Origin: Brachionus manjavacas
Taxonomy: Eukaryota; Rotifera; Eurotatoria; Ploima; Brachionidae
Assembly: GCA_019054805.1 (NCBI GenBank)
Contig: JAHQIY010000013.1
Coordinates: 2,108,001 to 2,172,000, forward strand
Length of the DNA: 64,000 nt
Direction: 5' to 3'
Each line of letters opens with the position of its first letter. The first letter of the stretch is position 1. The notes below the pieces were generated by a model that was given only the letters and a program-made list of their open reading frames with translations, was not told where the DNA came from and made no database searches. The translations under genes were made by a program, and so were the position numbers. Shown here piece after piece: positions 24,876 through 36,428 of the stretch.

Positions 24876-26233
24876 TTAAAGCCGGTAAATTTCTTCAAGA
24901 TCCTTTGGAAATAATTTGTTTAGAAATTTTAGAAATAAAAAATAGAATGACTGGAACTACGCTCCATGATTTAGTAAATATGAAAAGTAAATTTAAACTA
25001 GTATTCTTTTCAAAGGATAATTTGATTATTTTTTTCACATTAATTAAATTGTTACAAAATAAAAGTTTGGTGAAAATTAATATTTTATTTAATAGAATTT
25101 TTTTTTTAGTTATTAATTTAAAATTTGAATAATACAATAATACGAAAAACTAGTATTCTTTTCATAGGATAATTTGATTATTTTTTTTCCCATTAATTAA
25201 ATTTTTGTTAAATAAAAGCTAAAAAAAATTAATATTTTTTTTTAAAGAATTTTTTTTTTAATTATTAATTTAAAATTGGTGTCATAAAATAATGTGAAAA
25301 GTAGCTTTTAAACTAGAATCATTTTTTCTATAGAATTGTTTAATTTTATTTCTATTGAATTAATTAATATTTTTTTTATTAATTTTCCTATTTTTTTTTT
25401 CAATAATTTTAAAAACGAATTTCTTTAGTGCCATGATCAAAATTTGCATAAATTTTGTAAACTTATATCAAAAGGCAAATTTAAAATTGTGAAATTTCCT
25501 AATTTGAATTATTCACGATTAAAAAAGCAAAAAAAATTAAAAAAAATAAAATTTATGTTTTTGCTGTTAAAATTAATTGAGTCTTAGAATAAGAAAAATA
25601 CGTCACCGTAATTACATACAACCAAATGTAATTACTAAGACCTAATGTTGTGATCTGTCTTAAATTCAATTAGTCATAAGCTAATGAGCATTCAAACAAG
25701 AGTCTTAAAGACATCCTGGTATTTGTTTAGGGAAGGATTCGGCTGTAACTAATAGCAAATTAAATCAAGCACATCGAAGTCCTAGTAGAATCCAAAACAA
25801 CTAAAGCAAATATTTACAATACATATTTGTAATTTGATTTTAGGGCGAGTATACAAAAGTTTTTCTAAAGGTCTACATTTACCTTTAGAACTATAAGTCT
25901 AAGTCATTTAAAATTTGCATTCCATATAACTCGAGCTGCTATGCATATATTAGCATTCGATTATAATAAAAATTGTTTAAAAAGTATTTTTTAAGGTAAA
26001 GCATCAAACTGTGTGCATACGTTTTCTTGATTGTGAGAGAAGGTCGTATTTTTTCTCGTGAGTCCAATTCGGTCCACAGTGTGAGTCTCTCTTTTTTATT
26101 TTTATTTTTTTTTTGGGTTTTTCATTAATAAATTTAAAAAATAGCTCGTCTCATCGTTTTAGATTTAAAACTTTATTGTATATTTTGTTCTTGTTTTTTG
26201 TTTTGTTTTGTTAGTCGATTGTTAAATTTAAAA
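24876..26233. other. 5' flank of BicD, no gene seen
   Basis: A direct repeat of ACTAGTATTCTTTTCA with the following 40 nt occurs at 24998 and 25149, a local duplication. An open frame pair at 24895-25137 lies across this duplication and is A+T-driven. BicD promoter elements could not be singled out. Confidence 0.5.
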
Positions 26234-29200
26234 ATGGTCGATGTGGATCCAGTGTGCGACCAGGTCTCAGCAGATTCTGAGCTAAACCATGACGACATGC
26301 GGTCCCAGCTGGCAAAGTTAAGGCAACAGTTGGAAGAAGAAAAGTCGGCTAGCAAGCAAGCGGCCGAGTATGGTCTATCACTACTAGAGGAGTTCAAAAA
26401 AATTCAATCCAGAAACTATGAGTTGGAAGACGAGATTCAGAACTGGAAGGCTCAATTGGAAAATGCCAATATGGTAAATTTTTCATTTTTTTTATCTTTC
26501 CACCTAGATAATCAGTCTAATTTTACTAATAAGATATTTATTATAAAAAATTTAATAAACAGCAAATAAAACAAAAATTTTTGAACCAGACTAGACCAAT
26601 TAATTGACCATTTGTATTTAAAAATAAGCTAGTTTAAATCAATTTTATTTGAAATTAAAAAGTGTAATCAATAAACCTTAATATTTGAATCATTAATAGA
26701 TTTTTTATGCAGTTGATCATTTTTTAAAAGCACCACCAAAGATGGTCCCTTCCAGGAGTTGTTAAAATAATTTTGGATAATTAATATTTCTGTTTAATCC
26801 TTTTAATGCTTTCTTTTAATGCTCCTTTTGATGATTCTCTCAAACATTACATGGCTTCCATTTTTAAGCCAAATTATTTAAGAAAATTAAAAAAAAATGA
26901 TTTTTTATGGATCTTTTAAAAAATAAATTTTCTCAAAATGAATCAACTATTAGTCTTTATTTTTTTGTTTTTCCTTTTTTATATTAAGGTTTAGTTAGAT
27001 TTTTCTTTTAAAAAATTGATCAATCTTCATATTCTTAGAGTTAAAATATTTCCATAATTCACTCTATTTTATTTTTATTAATTTTTTTCTGCAGAGAACA
27101 GCATTAAAATATTCACTTTAATTAAACAATTTGACCTTTATTTACGATTTCTACTCTAATTTTTAATATTCTCACGCAGAGAGTTTTAATTATCAGAAAT
27201 TGAACTTTAAAAAAAATCGTCAATTTTAGAAAAACTATAAAACATGACAAAAATAAAAAAACTCAATAACTATTTTCTTAAAAGGCTAAAATTGGTTCTT
27301 CTTTTAAAGATATTTTACATTTAAAAATTAATTTAAAAATTGCTTTGAGCTAACATTCGAAATGAGCGCACTCTGTCCATACAAAGTGAAGCTCCTTCTG
27401 CACATAATAATAATAATAATAATAATAATAATGGTAGCTAATTACGAAAATCGAGAGATAAATTAAGGAACTACAATAAAAGTTACAGAGACGAAACTGA
27501 CAGATTATACAGATTGATGAGTTAAGTAAATTTAAAGTAATTCAAAAAGTTTGTCATTAACTAGAAATTAATACAAATAAATTAAATGATGGTACAATAG
27601 TATAAAAAACTAATAAGATGCGAGTAACTACGTATATAGGTACAATTGATTAAGAAAAAAGAATTTAAAGAAACATCACAGATATTACTTAAGATTATAA
27701 AGAACATTACAGGTAAAGAAAAAGATAAATAGAAAATAATTTCCAGAAAAAATAGTTACAATTTTAAATGTAGATGGAAAATTTCGAATGAATAGTTCAA
27801 GATTGTTTATAGAGATAAGTGAGACGTCAACCAGTTATAAAGTACAGGCCAAATAAAAATGGCCTATACTCATAACAAATAAAAATGTTTTTTTAATAAT
27901 ATCAAAAATTTTTTAAAATATATTTTTTATAATATTCTTTATTGATTCCATTGATATCTAATTTTATTTAAAATCTAGAAAATTAAAAAAAATAAAGACA
28001 AATAATAAAGAAAAAAATAAGATAGACACTTTGAAATAATTTAAGGAAATTCAGTCAAATAAAGTACTTCTTTTTTTTTATTTTTACCAACGACTTGAGA
28101 CTTGACTTGAGTCAGTATCTAGCTCCTATTTGTAAGAATCTTACTCTAATTAACAAGATGCTACAAACTGAAAAGAGACCCCTAGTTGGACTGTCCCACC
28201 TCAACTTATAGATACACCTAATAACTCTGTTTTGGACTGTTTGGACAAGTTTTAAGTTGGTCTTAGAAATACATGCACTGGCAAAGAAAGGGTAATCAAA
28301 GAGGAAACCAATTAAGGATTTACTCGTAAGGGTAGCTTTATTTAGGTGCCAAGAGCTGTTAGCAAAAAAATTGATAATGTTTAGCCTTTTTTAGGGCTCT
28401 TACTCTTAAGTTTTGAATACTTGTCGAAAGTGACTCCATTCATTTTCAGACGCCAAACTGATAACCAATTCATAAGCCCACATAGGTACTTTTCAATTAC
28501 TTTGATGACTTTTCCTGTCTTTTTAAAGAAAAAAATCGCCCCACGTTATCAGCAAAAAGCGCTGAAAAACAAGAGTACTTCGAGTTCGAAAGGTGAATGT
28601 CACCTTTTAACACTAAAAAAAGCAGTGAACCTAAATTGTATTTACTTTTATATTCAAAGTTTCACCTAGATTGAAATAATGTATAAAGATGGTGTGGGCG
28701 AATAGCAGGAGCGTTTTAATAGGTACAGAAATAATTTTATAAACAAAAATAAGCATTTCACTAAATTATAATTCACTTTAAACGAACATAAATATTTTTA
28801 CCATTCACAAAACTTCTAAATTTTTATCAACATTCTTCGGATTCTATGCTTTAATTTGAGATGTCAATTAGTCGCTCTTGGCTCAATGAATTTCTCAAAT
28901 AATTTTTAATCCTTCTCTAGACAGAAAAATACCGTTCTGTATTTACATTTGAAATTGGAAAAGATGGATCAAATCTAAATCTAAATGTTCACAGTTACGC
29001 CTTTTAAATTTGATTTGATTTAGCATTTTCTGGATCAAAATTTTTTTAAAAAATAAATCTTAATTTTTTGTAATCTTTATATTCTTTGAAAATCTTACCA
29101 AAGTGGTAAGGTGATGGCCCCATTTGCCCCATAACCATACCACTAGATGTAAATACATTTGATTCTTATTCAATTGAAGCTTAATATTTTGTTTTTGTAC

Positions 29201-32200
29201 AAAATTTTTTTTTTTCATTATAATAGTTTATTTATTTAAAAAAATAAATAAATATGTATTAAGAATACATATTTAAAATTAAGAAATTGCAGGTTTAAGT
29301 AAAAGATTCAAGTAGTCAAAAAAAAAGTAAAAAGTGAAATTACTATCTAATTCAATTCTAATTTTATAAACAAAAAACTTAACTGAGTCAACTAAGCCTC
29401 TGTTTTAATATAAATTAAATTCGATTAAGACTTTTTTTTCATATTCTAGACATTCAACACTAATCTTTTGTTCCAATGTTCTCAATTATCTGCCAAACGA
29501 AGTATCATTTCTCGAAGCAATTACAGGCATTTTTGCAAATTTAAAAATTTGAAAATCTTGTGCATTTTTTGAGAAAATTTTAGAATATTCATTATCCTTG
29601 GTGATCTTTTATATCAGGATCTTTAATTTCGAGAAGTAATTTCTTGCACTATGAAGCTTTAATAAAAAAAATCATGGTAAAATAAAATATAAAAAAATGG
29701 AAATCAATTTTTTTTGAAAAAAAAATTTATAGTATATTATTACTCAGTACCTAATTAGATTTTATCAAGTACCAAAAAATAATTTACAAATACCAAATAT
29801 GTTTTAGTCATATCTAATTAAATGTAAATTTTCTAGAATCAAAAAAAGTTTTAGTCAGTTTTATCTGAAAAAAAATGTAATTTTTGACGTTTTATAAAAT
29901 TTTATTTAATAATAAAAAAGAAATATTAGCGATAATATAATAAAAAATAGATTTATATATTTTTAGCAAATCGAGCTGATCTTTTAATAATAACATCTTT
30001 ATTTTTACCTTTTTTGTGTTTTATTTTTGGTTTTGATACTTTTTGTGATGGCGGTGGTTGTTCTAATGAGTCTGATAGTTGTTCTGATGATGTACATTGT
30101 TGTATAGACAATGTTGATGGTTGTACTATCAATTGAAGCACAGAACGGTTCACAGTTGCCTATTGTTAACTTAATGATTTTTGGATCTGTCATGTGTTAT
30201 TTGTATGCCCCTTTGTTTCCCATTTACTGATTAGGCATTTTATATGCTTAAATTTTATCAAGAGGTGCTATATAAAATGAAAATTAATTCAATTAGAATG
30301 AATTTTTATTTTCATTGAAATTAATATTTGGTACTAACTAAAATTATTTGGTACTAACTAAAGTTGTACCTAATTAGGTGCAAAAAAAATAGTATTAGGT
30401 ATTATCAAATTATTTTTGGTACTAGTAAAACATATTAGGCACTAATTTTTTTGGTTTTGAATTAAATTTTATTTGGTACTGAGTAAAATATAAGCTTTTT
30501 ATTAAATGATTCGATTTTATTCAAAGTAATCGCTAATAATATTTTAGACTTGCTCTCTTTTTATTACCGAAAAATATCAAATAAAAAGAGAGTAAATGTT
30601 ATTTAGTATTTAAAAGATTACAGATCATAATAAAATCTTTTCTTTAACTAATTTTTTTTTTGAAAAACCAATCTTTCGTCTGTGTTTAAAAAAAAATAAA
30701 TTTCCTAAATTATTTTATAAAATAATTTTTATTTTAGAACCAAACTTGAATATGCCTTAAATTTATATTACTTTTCATCAATTACATAGTCCTTGTGGCG
30801 TTTGTTGAATAAATAACAATGATAATAATAATGTTAATTAAAAGAAATATTCTCAAACATTTTTTTATTGATTTATTATTTATTTTTAAATCAAAATACC
30901 ACGACAGATGGACTCGGAGTGCCAATGGCAGATGTATTTCCTTTTTAGTTAGTATTAAAATAAGGTAAACACAGATTTAAAAAGTTTGCTTTCATCTTGA
31001 CTAAATTTAAAATTTTTAAATGATAAATTTTGGTCCCCAATTTACCTTAAACATTTAAGTAAATTTCCAAGGTAAATTGTTCAAAAAAATGCCTAAAGCC
31101 GAACATGGCTGTAATATTAAAATTTACCCATTTTTTTTGCAGGAATTCTCCAAAATGAAAATAAAAAAGAAAGAGGATTCTCAGGATGACGAGCAAAACT
31201 TGTTGATTGAGTCTGCTGATCGCGAAGAAAAACTGAGCAAGCAAATTACCAGCTTGGAAATAGAGCTAAAAAAAGCCAAGCAAGAGTTGAAGCAAGTGTA
31301 CAATGAAAACGAAAAATTGATCCTTTTGCAGCAAGAGTCGCACCAGGCCTGCGAACAACTGAAGGACACATTTTTGCACCAAAAAAACGAGATAAAACAG
31401 CTAAAAGAAAGAGAAAACCGACTGCTAGTGGACAACACTGAGCTGGACGGCGAAAACGTGCAATTGCAGGAACAGATCGCAAGGCTAAAAGAGGACCTGG
31501 TAGAACTGGACACCATCCGTCACGAGAACAGAGCTCTGGAGGAAAAGCTAGAAACCCTAGAGTCCCAGATAGTCGAGTTGACTACGCTGAAAAAAATTGT
31601 AGAAAAACAACTGGAAGAATCCCTTAATTCGATCCGAGAGGAAAGAGAACACAAGTACCAAAAGAAACGAGAATCTCACGAAAGGCGCGAAAAGCAGTCG
31701 CTCCAGGAGCTGCACAACATTGCCAAAGATCTAAAAATTGACTACGACTATGACGATGAAATCGAAGAGGACGAAAACTCGGACTCGGAGCCCATCAACA
31801 TTGAGCCCATCAACACCAAGCACAGCTTCTTGTCCGAGATGCAGTCAGTGACCGAAATAGAAATCCTCGAAAAGAAGATAGACGACATCAGCCGGCACAA
31901 AGAAGCCCTGGAGAGCGAACTGACCGATCTTAAATCAGACATCAACTCAGCCTTGTCCAGCATGAACCACATGCACAAAAAGCTGCCCAACTTCGAAGCG
32001 CCCAAGACCAGCGATGAAAAATCCAACAAAATCTTGGTCGCCATGACTGAAAATTTGCGATCGCACATCGACGCCCTCAACTTGTTCGAGCAAAGCAAAG
32101 AACTCGAAGAAATCAACCTGTATGTGGACCAATTTTTCAAACAGCTGGACCAATTTAACCAAGTGGTCAACAAGAGCAGCAATGAGAGCGAAGAGGCCGG

Positions 32201-32918
32201 CGCCCAGGCGACTTTGTACGACCCAGAGGCAAAGTTGGCCGACAAATGCAGGAAAATAATCGACTTGGTCAAATCGTTGAGGAGCAATTTTGACAAATGT
32301 GTTGAAAAATCAGCGCCAGTCAAGCCCGACAATCTGCCCACTGATGTCCAAGAGCTTCAGGATCAAATAGTTAAATTAAAATCGCTGCTGTCCACCAAAC
32401 GCGAGCAAATAGCCACGCTGAGAACTGTCCTGAAAGCCAACAAGCAGACAGCTGAGGTCGCACTTGCCAATTTGAAGAGCAAATACGAAAACGAGAAGCT
32501 GGTCGTGACTGAGACAATGCAAAAGTTGCGAAATGAGCTGAAGACTTTGAAGGAGGACGCGGCCACATTCGCCACTTTGAGAGCCATGTTTACGGCGCGA
32601 TGTGACGAGTACGTGGCCCAACTGGACGAATCGCAGCGAATGCTGCTCGCTGCTGAAGAAGAAAAAAAGACACTCAATTCTCTTCTGAGGCTAGCCATCC
32701 AACAAAAGCTCAAGCTTACCCAGAGGCTCGAAGACTTGGAAATGGACAATGAACGACAGCAACCAAAGCCCAAAAGCAAGACGAGTGATGGGAACATGCC
32801 AGAAAGGGGCGAATCGAATTGTGAAGCCAATTCGGATTTGGGAAATACGGATGATGGCAGCATGCCATTTAGAGCTAGTCTGCAGAAGCGGTTGAAAAAT
32901 ATTGTAAGTCAAAATTAA
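26234..32918 (+). CDS. BICD: Bicaudal-D homolog, dynein cargo adaptor
   Basis: BicD proteins are long coiled coils that activate dynein-dynactin and, through a C-terminal cargo domain, bind Rab6, Egalitarian or nucleoporin cargo. Exon 1 (26234-26473) and exon 2 (31143-32903) join in phase 0 across a 4669-nt intron: 667 residues, then either VSQN and stop at 32918 or a further exon. The CC1 box KQAAEYGLSLLEE (Ala43, Ala44, Gly47) that binds dynein light intermediate chain is at residues 41-53. Coiled coil follows (LLVDNTELDGENVQLQEQI; KKIVEKQLEESLNSIREERE), then an acidic linker, then the conserved C-terminal cargo domain (LLSTKREQIATLRTVLKANK, RAMFTARCDEYVAQLDESQ, KTLNSLLRLAIQQKLKLTQ). Fly and human proteins are about 780-820 aa, so this one is somewhat short, mainly in the middle. 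GTAAGT at 32904 is a strong donor; an exon at 33196-33249 after TTTTTTTTTCAG would give the alternative tail FGFTWLWLTFALKFSCK. Confidence 0.95.
27404..27432. repeat. (AAT)n microsatellite at a probable LINE tail
   Basis: About ten AAT units follow CTCCTTCTGCACAT. The preceding GAGCGCACTC...GTGAAGCTC could be the tail hairpin of a short LINE copy in the BicD intron. Confidence 0.6.
28090..28700 (-). mobile_element. LINE reverse transcriptase remnant in the BicD intron
   Basis: On - the pieces read VIEKYLCGLMNWLSVWRLKM (the thumb-region 'W...WRLKLN' motif), then LQ-like LVQTVQNRVIRCIYKLRWDS followed by PT and VRFLQIGARY, the C-terminal region typical of LINE RT proteins. Frames are broken. 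The element runs opposite to BicD. A short run GACTTGAGACTTGACTTGAG at 28092 is like the ends of hAT MITEs and may be a separate fragment. Confidence 0.75.
29741..30486. mobile_element. Candidate DNA element with TACTCAGTACC ends and repeated GGTACTAA words
   Basis: TACTCAGTACC at 29741-29751 is inverted as GGTACTGAGTA at 30475-30485. Subterminal DNA on both sides is filled with TAGTACC/GGTACTA words in opposite orientations (ATATGTTTTAGT left against ACTAGTAAAACATAT right). The two sides match over about 70-100 nt with gaps. The interior has a short basic frame on - (29953-30153, KHKKGKNKDVIIKRSARFA) with no recognised domain. Target duplication is unclear. Confidence 0.6.
30785..30835 (+). 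mobile_element. LINE 3' tail in the BicD intron
   Basis: CCTTGTGGCGTTTGTTGAAT then AAATAACAATGATAATAATAA matches the 'GGCGTT(T)NTTGAATAAATAA' tail at 7520-7560 and 11769-11830. Only the tail is recognisable. Confidence 0.6.
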
Positions 32919-33341
32919 AAAAAAAAGAGCTTTTTGTTGGTTTTGAAAATTTAATGATTCAACTCATTAAGAAAATTAGTTTTGTACTGTATATTTTTGG
33001 ATCTGATTAGCAATCATTTTAAAGAAATTAATTTTTTTTTGTTTTTTTTTGGTATTAAAACAATCTCTTTTTTAGTTTGGAATTTAAATTTTTATAAGTA
33101 AGTTTTCAAATTTCGATTCATTCCGAATTTTTTTTATAAATTTTAAATTTTAAATAAATTATTAATTTGGCATTAAAGCTTTGTTTTTTTTTCAGTTTGG
33201 TTTCACTTGGCTTTGGCTCACTTTTGCTCTAAAATTTTCATGCAAATAACTTGATCATTTGCTTGTTTGAAAATTAAACAAAATAAAAATAAAGAAAAAT
33301 TTTGAATATTTTTCAAATAATTTATTTAATTATAAAAAAGT

Positions 33342-34154
33342 TTAGTTTTTGTAAAAATCTAATTCGGGTTTTACAGGTTGGAGACACGCGGCACAATGAA
33401 ATTTTGTCGCTTCTCTTGACTCTGTGTCACTCGAATCCGAATTGTCCAAGACTATGATCGGAATTTGTGAGGCATTTGTTCGCTTACGAAGATTGTACCT
33501 CCATGGTGTCTTTTTAGAACCATTTTTGCGCCAACAATTAAGTACATGCTCCTGGAATGTTTCAGTTTTGAAGCTTTGAGAGCATGCTTGGCAGGTTTTG
33601 ATCCAACATAGGTCATAATGGTCAGACCAACCTTCAACTAGAATCCAGCATCCACATTTTTTGCAGTTAATTTTTTCTGGACCACTGCTGGGTCGATTCA
33701 AATGAGCTTCGTGGCAACTTTTAAAATGTTCAGCAGCATTGTTTGTGTCCAAATTTGTCAGACAAAGTGGGCATTGGAAACCGGTTTTATTTTCAATTGA
33801 TTCTTTGTCCTTATGTGATTCTAGCCATGTTTGCTCAAGCTTGGCAACTGGTTCAATTTCGATGCCCAATTTTTCAAGAATTTTTTTGATGCAATCAAAT
33901 GATGCCAAAGTGCTGGAAAATTTCCTTTTTTTATTCGAACGGTTAATCTCGATGTCCATCACATTAATGGTGGTTTTGAATTCATTATGACCTTTTTCCG
34001 TATACTTCTGCAAGTCAACATTTAATGCATGGGAAATTTTTTCCAAATAGAAAAAACTTTTTGAACAAATATTTACGCTTTTGTTGGCCCATCGTCTGAT
34101 AATTCTTTTGACGGTATTTAACTTTACATTATTTGATTTAATTCCAGGTTTCAT
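33342..34154 (-). CDS. Protein with three CCHC zinc fingers of UBZ4-like spacing
   Basis: A single-exon frame of 270 residues from ATG 34152-34154 to TAA 33342-33344. Three fingers with identical spacing C-x2-C-x11-H-x3-C follow one another: CPLCLTNLDTNNAAEHFKSC, CKKCGCWILVEGWSDHYDLC and CQACSQSFKTETFQEHVLNC (about residues 127-215). A lone CAAC pair lies near the C-terminus, which may be a fourth, cut finger. The spacing is that of RAD18/SLX4-type UBZ4 ubiquitin-binding fingers. The N-terminal 100 residues are basic and probably helical. No nuclease or E3 domain is seen, so RAD18 or SLX4 itself is not claimed. The gene is convergent with BicD. A role in ubiquitin or nucleic-acid binding is inferred from spacing alone. 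Confidence 0.75.
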   Translation of the reverse strand: MKPGIKSNNVKLNTVKRIIRRWANKSVNICSKSFFYLEKISHALNVDLQKYTEKGHNEFKTTINVMDIEINRSNKKRKFSSTLASFDCIKKILEKLGIEIEPVAKLEQTWLESHKDKESIENKTGFQCPLCLTNLDTNNAAEHFKSCHEAHLNRPSSGPEKINCKKCGCWILVEGWSDHYDLCWIKTCQACSQSFKTETFQEHVLNCWRKNGSKKTPWRYNLRKRTNASQIPIIVLDNSDSSDTESREATKFHCAACLQPVKPELDFYKN

Positions 34155-35321
34155 TTTAAAATCTAAGCTGAAATTTTTTAAATTAATTCTAAATGCATAA
34201 TGAGTAAAATTTTAAAATATAATTGAATAATTTTTTTGAATTTTTTTTAAATAATTTTTATTTAAAAAAAAAACCTCGAACTCAACAGAAATAACTAGAA
34301 TTTTTTTTTAAATGTGAAAAAATTAAATTTATCTAAAAATTTAATATAGAATAAAAATCTGAATAAACAGAGAAAAAATTTAATTAACAAGGAAGATACT
34401 TCATTTTCAAAAAAAATGCCTCCCCTCTTTTATTCATTTTTGCCCAAAATTTTGAGTAAACAAACGAAAAATCACCTCCATTTTTTGAATCTTTTTAAAT
34501 CAAATCAACCAAAATTTAAATGATAAAATAATGATATTTTTGTTCAAATTTTAGCAAAGTAAATTAAAATTTAACCGATAAAATTGTCCGTGTTGGTTGA
34601 ATTTTGGTGCTTTCAGTTTTTCATTTACACTTTCTAGTTTTATTTATTGGCAATAACAAAAAGTTATTTATAATTTTCATTTTACAATTTTTAAAAAATT
34701 TTTGATCAATTTCAAAGATTTAGTTGTAAATTTCATGAGCTTTTTAAAAAAATTTTGATGTTGATTAAAATTCAAAATGCCGGTTTTAGAAGTTTTTTTC
34801 AAATATTAAACTTATTCTTTTGAGTCTGACAAAAACGAGACCAACTTTACCTTTCAAACAGTTCAGTCCTGGTTAGAAGTCATCAAGGCTCATTAATTGA
34901 GAAATCAGCAAACTTTGATTCTCTAAATTTTTCCATCAATTGCTGCATGATATGTTGATCAGAATGCTACAATGAGCGCTTTACAATTTGATTCAAAAAC
35001 ACTCATAAAAATTATTTTAATTAATGTTAAAACCAAGGATTTTTAATTTTTTTCTATAAGTCTTTTCTAAAATGTTCCTAAAAATCGTTTTTTTTTATTT
35101 CTTTTATTCTAAATGAAAAAACAGAATTAAATTTCTAAGGGATTTTTTTGAGTTTTTTAAATTTTAAATTTTTGATTTTTTAGAGCATTTTTAAAAGATT
35201 GATCTTTACTTTGCCTCTAGGCAAGTTACTAACATTTTTAGGTAAATATATTAAATTAATTTTACTTTCAAAAAAAAACAGAATAATTTCACAATCTAAT
35301 CACTAATGAATCATCTACTAG
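34155..35321. other. Intergenic between two divergent genes, no gene seen
   Basis: The finger protein (-) and the VWA protein (+) are transcribed away from this 1.2-kb stretch, so it should hold both promoters. Apart from the TATA-like run near 35322 nothing specific was identified. Confidence 0.5.
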
Positions 35322-35329
35322 TATATATA
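35322..35329 (+). promoter_or_regulatory. TATA-box-like TATATATA upstream of the VWA gene
   Basis: TATATATA lies 60 nt before the ATG at 35382 and only 5 nt before an in-frame ATG at 35334. If it works as a TATA box, transcription would start near 35350-35360, which excludes the earlier ATG. In DNA this A+T-rich such a run can occur by chance. Confidence 0.4.
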
Positions 35330-35381
35330 CACTATGCATATTTCATTTTATTTTAACAAAAAGTACCTGAAAAAAATTAAA

Positions 35382-36428
35382 ATGTCTGAAAAAATAAAGC
35401 AACCTGAGCTGGCAAAGCATGATTCATCCATTCTTGATTTAGCTTTTATCATGGATTGCACAGGATCCATGGGTAGCTACATTGACAACGCAAGAGAAAG
35501 CATAAAAATGATAGTCGAAGAAATTGTCAGCCTTGAAAAGTCTGATGTAAAACTAGCATTAATTGAATACCGCGATAATCCGCCTCAAGACACAACATTC
35601 GAGACTAGAGTCCACGATTTTACTGGATCAATAAAGCAAATGAGAAAATGGTTAGAACAATGTCAAGCACAAGGTGGTGGCGATGAACCCGAATGTGTAG
35701 CCGAGGCTTTGCACGCTGCTTTGAAGTTGAGTTGGCGTGAGAACGCCACCAAAATTTGCATATTGATTTCAGATGCACCGCCTCATGGAATAAACTGTCC
35801 AGGAGATTCATTTCCAAATGGTTCCCCTAACGGAATTGATCCCATCGAATCTGTTTTGAAATTAGCAGAAAAATCAGTCACTCTATACTCGGTCGGATGT
35901 GAACCAGCTTTGTTACCATATAAAGATTTTTTTTCCTCTCTAGCGTACAGAACTGGTGGTCAATACGTTCCCTTGAGAAACGCTAAATTACTAGCTAAAG
36001 TGATAATTGGTGGTGCAGTGGAAGAGATTTCTTTGGAAAAGTTAATGGGCGAAGTTCAAGATGAAGTTCAAAAAAAAAGGCAAGAAGGAATTCTAGATGA
36101 AAAATTACTAGCTGAAGCTGTTGAATTAAGGCTTAAATCAAAAGGCACAATTACAAATCAAATTTTATTAAACAATTCAAATATTGAAAAAGCTTCTGAT
36201 GATGCTATTAATTATTCCAAAATTAATAATTTAAAAAAATTAAGAGAAAATTTCAAGCCGAAATTCGATGACCGCCGAAAAAGTGAAAAAAGTACTTCAT
36301 TTTCTTTACTTTCGCCTGATACAAGCGAAATGCCTAAAATTGATTACTCAATTGGACGGTCAGACATTAGCTACGCTCAATCGGAAAGATTAGTCCAAAA
36401 AGCCATCAATAGATCGAAAAAAGACTAA
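35382..36428 (+). CDS. von Willebrand factor A domain protein, vwkA-like
   Basis: A single-exon frame of 348 residues from ATG 35382; an in-frame ATG at 35334 is less likely because of the TATA-like run just before it. The VWA domain occupies about residues 15-215. LDLAFIMDCTGSMGSYI contains the MIDAS motif D-x-T-G-S, followed by ALIEYRDNPPQDTTFETRVH, GGGDEPECVAEALHAAL and ATKICILISDAPPHGI. This arrangement, with YRD-PP, GGGDxPE and DAPPHG, is that of the VWA domain of vwkA alpha-kinases and related eukaryotic proteins. No kinase domain follows; the C-terminal 130 residues are charged and Ser-rich. There is no signal peptide, so an intracellular protein is expected. The ligand is unknown. Confidence 0.88.
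   Translation: MSEKIKQPELAKHDSSILDLAFIMDCTGSMGSYIDNARESIKMIVEEIVSLEKSDVKLALIEYRDNPPQDTTFETRVHDFTGSIKQMRKWLEQCQAQGGGDEPECVAEALHAALKLSWRENATKICILISDAPPHGINCPGDSFPNGSPNGIDPIESVLKLAEKSVTLYSVGCEPALLPYKDFFSSLAYRTGGQYVPLRNAKLLAKVIIGGAVEEISLEKLMGEVQDEVQKKRQEGILDEKLLAEAVELRLKSKGTITNQILLNNSNIEKASDDAINYSKINNLKKLRENFKPKFDDRRKSEKSTSFSLLSPDTSEMPKIDYSIGRSDISYAQSERLVQKAINRSKKD

Noticed and set aside
24895-25137. Overlapping open frames on both strands upstream of BicD
   Set aside because: They coincide with a locally duplicated A+T-rich block and lack coding character.
31181-32912. Long open frames antisense to BicD exon 2
   Set aside because: Produced by the codon bias of the coiled-coil sequence on the sense strand; compositionally Ser/Leu-rich with no family.
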